Below the pieces are notes generated by a model. The model was not told the DNA's origin. It searched no databases and saw only the letters and a list, made by a program, of their open reading frames with translations. The position numbers and the translations under genes are program-made. DNA of 55,602 nt. Source: Vairimorpha ceranae (lineage: Eukaryota; Microsporidia; Nosematidae). Positions 50,046 to 55,602 of the stretch are shown here, one piece after another. The stretch covers positions 1-55,602 of the forward strand of contig NW_020169320.1 in assembly GCF_000988165.1 (NCBI RefSeq), given 5' to 3'. Each line of letters opens with the position of its first letter. The first letter of the stretch is position 1.

Positions 50046-50998
50046 TCAATATAATAAATTGAATTAAAAGATTTTTTATTTTTTTACATTTTTAACAACA
50101 GCTAAAAAATTAGTTCTAAAGTTTTTTAATTATTTTAACAAATTTAAAAAGTTTTTTAACTATGTACATTATTTATGATATTTAAAATATTGGTATATTA
50201 ATTCTTAATGTATTTCTGTAATTGGTACGCTTTTTAATATTTATATAAATCATTATAGCTTATCAATGATTTTAATATAGCAAATTAACAAAGATCTAAT
50301 TAAATGATACTTGAGTTAGAAAAAAGTTTTGCATGTCGGGTAAATTTATACTATTATTTAAATAAATAAAACCAATTATTTGCAATGTTAAGTTAGACAA
50401 AAAAGGCTTAAACTAAAAAATTAAAAATATGTTTATTATATGCTTCCTATATCCAGATATAAAAATTCCTAATAATAAATTTATTATATCTAAACATCTA
50501 CAAATAGAATTTATATATTAAAATAATCTTAATGATTAAAAATCTAAAGTATCATACTTTTTTAAAAAAATGCTTCTTATAAATTTGGTTGTCTATTACT
50601 AAGAGAAAATATTTTTTAACGATTCTTAAAGTTAATGTAAATGGAACTTGGATAAAAAAAAAATTTTATCTTTAAGTTTTAAATTTCGAGATATTAAAAG
50701 ACGTGCTTTCTTTATTATTAAATTTAACACAATAAATATTTATCAAGACTTTATGTATAAGCAATAATCCTTCATTTATGATTTTATACTGACGCAACGA
50801 TATTTTGCATTCTTCTAAATTTGTAATTAATTGTGAAATTAAATCATTTTAATTTGACATAATAAAATTAGCCACTTTTTTCACTTTCCTTTGATTTTGT
50901 AAATATTTAACATAATCATTTAAATTGATTTGTAGTACCAATTTATACTTTTTATTTCAATTTTACTTTTACTTTTCAGAGATCAGAGAATTTAAACC

Positions 50999-51535
50999 GG
51001 TGCTGCACGATTTTTGAAATACACCTTTTTTAATTTTTTTACCCTTATTTATAAAAGTTGTACATAAAAGAGAAGTATAAATTTTACAATACTTTATGTT
51101 TTATTCTCTAAAATTTCATTCATGGACATTTAATTTTATATATTTTTTTAGATGTATTTTAATAGCAAATAAATAAATAAAATTTTTAAATTATTTTATT
51201 AAACATTTTTTGAATTATAAAAAAAGACAATTTATATAATTTTTAGCTAAATGAAAATCTTTTTCATTTTAAAACAGCAATAATCTTAAAAGAAGAAAAT
51301 TAAATTCATTATAGTCATACACTTTACAGGAACTTTTCTTTTGACAGTAGATTATTTTTCTTACAGTTGTTATAATAATTAGTAAAAAAAATATTTTTTT
51401 ATATTTAAAGCATCTCTAAGGTATTATTTTATTTTTAAAAAAATCTGCAATATTTTTGTGCTCTTCTATTATGTTCAACATTTAAAAATAAGTGTAAAAA
51501 AATTAAAAAGGTGTATATCGAAAAATGAGCAGCAC
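50999..51535. mobile_element. MITE-like element with about 75-bp terminal inverted repeats (copy 2)
   Basis: This duplicates the element at 43064-43600. It has the same inverted ends (GGTGCTGC at the left, GAGCAGCAC at the right) and the same non-coding AT-rich centre. Confidence 0.65.
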
Positions 51536-51804
51536 AACTAAAATTGTTTCTAAAATTGCTTTATAAAAGTAAATTTTTTAGAAATATTTATTTAGGATAC
51601 TGCTATTACCAAGAGGCTGGCCAAGACATCTTGGTGACTTCGTAAAACAAAAAGAACTGTTTTATTGGGCAAAATTGTTTATTTAGAATTTCTTAAATAG
51701 TTTTCGTGAATGATATGTCACAAGAAGTTACAGATCATTTTCAATCTTTTAGTTTGGAAGTTTTAGCCTTATGATTAGCGGATTAGAGAACTCTTGTAAC
51801 AATT

Positions 51805-51915
51805 GCTATTTTTTTCACTACAAATTAAAAAGTTTTTAATTTTAAGGTTAACTATTTCATTGAAAAAGAAATTTTATAAAAATAAACTTTTTAAAAATAT
51901 TTATTAAAGAAATTG
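51805..51915 (+). repeat. Isolated unit of the family-promoter minisatellite (copy 2)
   Basis: This duplicates 43870-43980. It is interrupted on its right by the Merlin-type element. Confidence 0.6.
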
Positions 51916-52939
51916 AGTTAATGGAACCCTGATCGACCACAAAAGTGGGTCCTAAAATTTTTTATTTTTTACCCTCGAAAAATGAAATTTAGAAGATTGA
52001 AAAGAAAAAAATACTTTGGATAATATAGAAGTATTTATGGATCTGTGTATAAAAGCTGCACAGGATTCGTTTTTTTAAAATAAAGAAAAACTATGAATTT
52101 GTTAGATGTTATAATAAGCTTTGTCCAATTTATAGGAATAAGGTCTCGGTTTGGAAGGACGCTAGTTTTGAAATATAAAGGTTTCAAAAATTGTTTTTTA
52201 AAGATTATTGAACTATGATTAGCTAAGGCTAATACATCTCTAATACAGTTTATTTTACGAATATTAATAAAGTGTACGCAGAGTTTTAAAGAAATTTTTT
52301 GAACAATTAGTAATTAAACTTTATTCAAATATTAATTATATAGGAAATGAACATGAATTTATTGAAATTGATGAATCGAAGATAGGTAAAAGAAAACACA
52401 ATAAAGGTCATCTGGTAGAAGGTGTGTGGATTTTCGGGCTTGTTAAATGAAAAAAGAAATAATTTTATATTTTAAGTCAATGATAGAACGAAATCAACCT
52501 TAAGATTTCATTTAAGTAGAAGTATGGCACCAAATTCAATAATATATAGCGATTGTTGTAAAGGTTACACTAAATTAGAAGAGATTGGTGTCAAGCATTT
52601 TACAATAAATCGTTCTAAGTATTTTAAAGACATAAATAAGTATTTAGACTAATACTATAGAAGGATGCCGGTCTTCTCTAAAAAAATGATATATCTTACA
52701 GATGCAGAACCAGCACTCTTATAAGTCCTTACTTAGTACGATTTATGTTGACAAAAGATTACAAAATTAATTATTTCTATGGCTTTTTTAGGCATTTTCA
52801 AACCAAAGCCTAGAAGATAAATTTTTATTAAATATTTTTTTATAATTCTTTTCTTTTCAATCTTCTGAATTTCATTTTTGGAGTAAAAAATGAAAAATTT
52901 TAGGACCCACTTTTGTGGTCGATCTGGGTCCCAAACTCC
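51916..52939 (+). mobile_element. Merlin/IS1595-type DNA transposon, decayed (copy 2)
   Basis: This duplicates the element at 43981-45005, with the same TIRs, flanking AAGAAATTG and broken transposase. One A is missing near 52114 relative to copy 1. It arrived by duplication of the whole region rather than by a second insertion, since its flanks are duplicated too. Confidence 0.82.
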
Positions 52940-52948
52940 AAGAAATTG

Positions 52949-53466
52949 TAATTTCTTTTTTCACTATAAAAAAGTTTAAATAATTTGAAAACACAAAAAA
53001 AAGACTATTTTATTTTAAAAATTGTTTTATGAAATTAAATTTATCAAAAATATTTAATTAGAAAATTGTTATTTCTTAAAATTTAAAAGTTTAAAATGAT
53101 TTGAAAACACAAAAAAAAACTATTTTATTTAAAAAATTGTTTTATGAAATTAAATTTATCAAAAATATTTAATTAGAAAATTGTTTTTTCTTAAAATTGT
53201 AAAGTTTAAAATGATTTGACAAACACAAAAATAAACTGTTTTATTTAAAAATTGTTTTGTGAAGTTTAATTTGACAAAAATATTTAATAAGAAAATTATT
53301 ATTTCTTTTTTCACTATAAATTAAAAAGTTTAAAATATTTTGAAAAACACAAATAAACCATTTTATTTTAAAAATTGTTTTGTGAAGTTTAATTTGACAA
53401 AAATATTTAATAAGAAAATTATTATTTTTTGTTACTATAAATTAAAAAGTTTGAGGTACCCCTTAT
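52949..53466 (+). repeat. Minisatellite of about 115-123 bp before family member 4 (copy 2)
   Basis: This duplicates 45015-45532, including the promoter-like last unit with CCCC at 53459-53462, four bases before the ATG. Confidence 0.8.
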
Positions 53467-54288
53467 ATGGAATTTAAAAAAATATTTTGTAGTACAAATA
53501 TCTTAGTATTGTTTTTTGGGTTTAAATTAGCAATGGAAACTCGAGAAGTTAGCGAATTAAGTCGAAGCGATAATCCTTATCTTTCAAACGTAAATAAAAT
53601 TAAGGAAATCGAAGAATTATACTATCAGGATGCTGAAAAAAAAGGATTGAAAAGAATTTTTTTTTCTGTAATGCTTAGATTTCTTAAACTATTAGCTAAT
53701 GTAGAAAAAACTGAATGGGACCAAAAAACTGATAAATATTGTCGTTTTAAAAAAATATCTGATCTAGAAGAGATTCAACTATTGAAAGAACAGAATTTTG
53801 AATTTTCTAAAATGCTTGAAGGACTTAGTTCCAGTTTATTTGGGGACAACCCCAATGTTAAGTTTTTTTTTGAAAAAACTAAACTATTTAATTTTATTAG
53901 CGAAGAAGATTTTAGTGGTGAAAATAAAGGATGCCCTGATTGGAATGAATTGCGTGCATGTGACCAATATTATAGATCTCGTGAAGATGATAAAAATAAT
54001 ATATGTGAAAAAGGTGATGAGAGTGGTGAAGCCAATAAAAATGATAAAGTTAATGAGTTTGTTGCACTTTATAAATTATCTATATCTGAAGCCTTATTGC
54101 TAAAGAAATATTATCAATTGTGGTCTTTGGCTAATAAAGAAATATTGTGCAATGATGAAGTTAGCATTCATGATTTTCTTATATTGCGGAAGTATATTGG
54201 TATAACATCAAATAATGCTAAATATTCATTTTTTAGTTTAATATTAATTAAGCTTTTTGAATTAATCGAATCGAAAGGTTTCTTATAA
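53467..54288 (+). CDS. Predicted secreted paralogous protein, family member 4, mosaic with member 2
   Basis: The 273-residue protein equals member 2 for its first 116 residues (same DNA), then diverges by substitutions and indels. It has the signal-peptide-like start, the FFFEKTKLFNFIS block and a PDW block. A short acidic/lysine variable region (about 175-195) replaces the expanded repeat of member 2. The tail VSIHDFLILRKYIGITSNNA and FSLILIKLFELIES is in frame and closer to the out-of-frame tail of members 1 and 3 (SNNAKYS) than to member 2. This pattern suggests a gene assembled by recombination. The function is unknown. Confidence 0.85.
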   Translation: MEFKKIFCSTNILVLFFGFKLAMETREVSELSRSDNPYLSNVNKIKEIEELYYQDAEKKGLKRIFFSVMLRFLKLLANVEKTEWDQKTDKYCRFKKISDLEEIQLLKEQNFEFSKMLEGLSSSLFGDNPNVKFFFEKTKLFNFISEEDFSGENKGCPDWNELRACDQYYRSREDDKNNICEKGDESGEANKNDKVNEFVALYKLSISEALLLKKYYQLWSLANKEILCNDEVSIHDFLILRKYIGITSNNAKYSFFSLILIKLFELIESKGFL

Positions 54289-55485
54289 AAATATTTTATT
54301 TTGTAAATTACCAATTGTAAATAAAATAATTTAAAAATTTTTTCATTTAATATTTTAATTAGACTTGAGAGATAATAAAGATTATCATTATTCCTCGAAG
54401 TTATTGCTGGTATAGTTGACAACTTAAATTGTAAATTTTTCTTATTTTTTACACTCGTTTTGCTCTAACAATAAAGCGACAAACGACAAAGTATGATTAT
54501 TTTTAAAAATGAGGAAAAGAACGACTCAAAAAAGTTTATAGCGGATGTGTAGGATATGGGAAGGTTGAATGAATACAGTTAGAGATAACTATTAATAAAT
54601 GTTTAAATTGCCTCTTAGTAAAGAGCTAAAGATTGGATGATGGCTAAAGCCAGTGGGTTTGGGGCTGAGTGAATTGCTGAATCGATTTAAAGAGAAATTT
54701 GTTAGCAAATAGATGAGTAAAATAAGTTTAAAATCTGGCAGCTCTCAATTATACAGGTGGATCTATACTAAACTAGCTGGACGAGGTGACAGCGTTTGCA
54801 TGCAAAGAATATGTTCCAGAATAGGTATCAATAGCCTATCTACTTAATAGATTTTTAAACAATCTGGCAAATATTGTGCTTATTAATAATAAAAATGGAC
54901 TTACTTGGTCTTATATTATGGTGCAATTATAAACATTAACATTACAAATAAACAGTGGTGGGACATAGTAAGATCGCAAAGTAATGTAAAAGGAATTGAT
55001 GCAGTAAAAATCAAGAATAGGATGCGAAAAATAAAGCTTAATTGAAGATGGGGTGCTTTATATCTTTTTATGGTAAATGGCGATTTTCCGCTAAAAAATG
55101 GGTTTTAAAAATCAACTGATGGATTTTGACGCTATAAAATTTTACAAAAAAAGGACAACTGTCGGATTTTTCCGCAAAGTTTTAAATAACATTTAAACAT
55201 CAGTTTCATGCAAATAATAATTTTTGAATTTTTTAGATTAATTTTTTGTGGTGATACTTTTTTAAAATTTAAATTTTTAAGTAAATAAAATATCATGTGG
55301 TTTTAAATAAAAAATTATTTAAGTATTATTTTCATAATAATTCCTAAAACGAAGTCCTAGATGCAAAAATTTTGTGAATATTATACAGTAATGATTTGTT
55401 TCTGATCTTATTCAATTTCTGTTAGATTTAACACATCAATTACATTTAATCGGGATTTTACAATAATGTATTTTATTATTTTAAA
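54289..55485. other. Non-coding right flank with a less AT-rich, possibly decayed coding stretch
   Basis: From about 54475 to 55060 the base composition is clearly less AT-rich than the surroundings. Broken frames on the plus strand can be read (for example WMMAKASGFGAE and LYRWIYTKLAGRGD in different frames), each ended by stops. The stretch looks like an old mobile-element or gene relic, but I cannot assign it. The remaining 400 bases are AT-rich and featureless. Confidence 0.45.
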
Positions 55486-55602
55486 TTTTTTTGTCATAAC
55501 AAAGAAGCTGGTTTGCAAGCGATGACAAAAAAATCATATTTAAACTTTTTTCTTTGTCATAACAAAGAAGCTGCTTTGCAAGCGATGACAAAAAAATCAT
55601 AT
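55486..55602. repeat. 63-bp tandem repeat with hairpin, cut by the window edge
   Basis: Two successive units are seen with a period of 63 bases. The first has perfect 12-base arms TTTTTTTGTCAT (55486-55497) and ATGACAAAAAAA (55522-55533) around a 24-base loop. The second has TTTGTCAT (55553-55560) and ATGACAAAAAAA (55585-55596). The loops differ by one base (GCTGG versus GCTGC). The array probably continues beyond the window. Confidence 0.8.

Larger units (their letters stand above)
47137..53817 (+). repeat. Tandem duplication, copy 2 (about 6.7 kb)
   Basis: This is the second copy of 39202-45883. It begins at CTAATTTTATACTTAAAT, where similarity to copy 1 starts abruptly. It ends at 53817; the first difference (A to G) is at 53818, inside the coding sequence of family member 4. 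Substitutions relative to copy 1 were seen at 47306, 47329, 47390 and 47391, and one A is missing near 52114. Confidence 0.95.

Noticed and set aside
1..55602. CRISPR arrays, rRNA or tRNA genes, prophage
   Set aside because: None seen. The only regular repeats are the 115-bp minisatellite, the 18-bp coding repeat and the 63-bp hairpin repeat, none of which has CRISPR layout.

Overview
The window looks like nuclear DNA of a microsporidian, most plausibly of the Nosema/Vairimorpha group. It is strongly AT-rich and its genes are intronless and closely packed. Many proteins are clearly eukaryotic but shorter than their yeast or human counterparts. Most start codons are preceded within about 1-12 bases by a CCC or CCCC run, the start-proximal motif known from this group. 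Species assignment is inference; no rRNA or tRNA gene was recognised.

Region 1 (about 1.2-38.3 kb) is a conserved housekeeping block on both strands. It covers RNA silencing (a very large RNA-dependent RNA polymerase), replication (PCNA, DNA polymerase alpha catalytic subunit, an Hcs1/IGHMBP2-type helicase), ribosome biogenesis (RIO1 kinase, CBF5, RRB1/GRWD1, BMS1), tRNA and mRNA processing (tRNase Z, CLP1, BUD32), transcription (an RPC9/Rpc17-like RNA polymerase III subunit), ribosome-associated quality control (listerin/LTN1), a CAP-Gly protein, a divergent Arf-like GTPase, a bacterial-type asparagine synthetase (AsnA), a putative secreted GH19-like protein and several unknown proteins. Three gene-poor AT-rich gaps of about 1 kb lie between 17.3 and 21.7 kb.

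Region 2 (about 38.4-55.6 kb) is accessory DNA. It opens with relics of a non-LTR retrotransposon and of a Merlin/IS1595-type transposase. A near-identical tandem duplication follows (39202-45883 and 47137-53817, offset 7935/7934 bases). Each unit carries two members of a paralogous family with a predicted signal peptide (four genes in all), a TIR-flanked MITE-like element, a second Merlin-type element with long terminal inverted repeats and a 9-bp target duplication, a decayed minus-strand repeat pair, and a roughly 115-bp minisatellite that runs into the promoter of the second family gene. The identity stops inside the coding sequence of that second gene, which indicates recombination or conversion between paralogues. 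The window ends in a 63-bp hairpin-bearing tandem repeat, perhaps the edge of a satellite.

The two most interesting items are the duplicating family of predicted secreted proteins with its amplified promoter repeat, and the RdRP, whose N-terminus keeps what looks like a worn-down Dicer-type helicase. An RNA-silencing polymerase and a cluster of dead transposons in one window fit an RNAi-proficient, transposon-exposed microsporidian; the functional link is inference.
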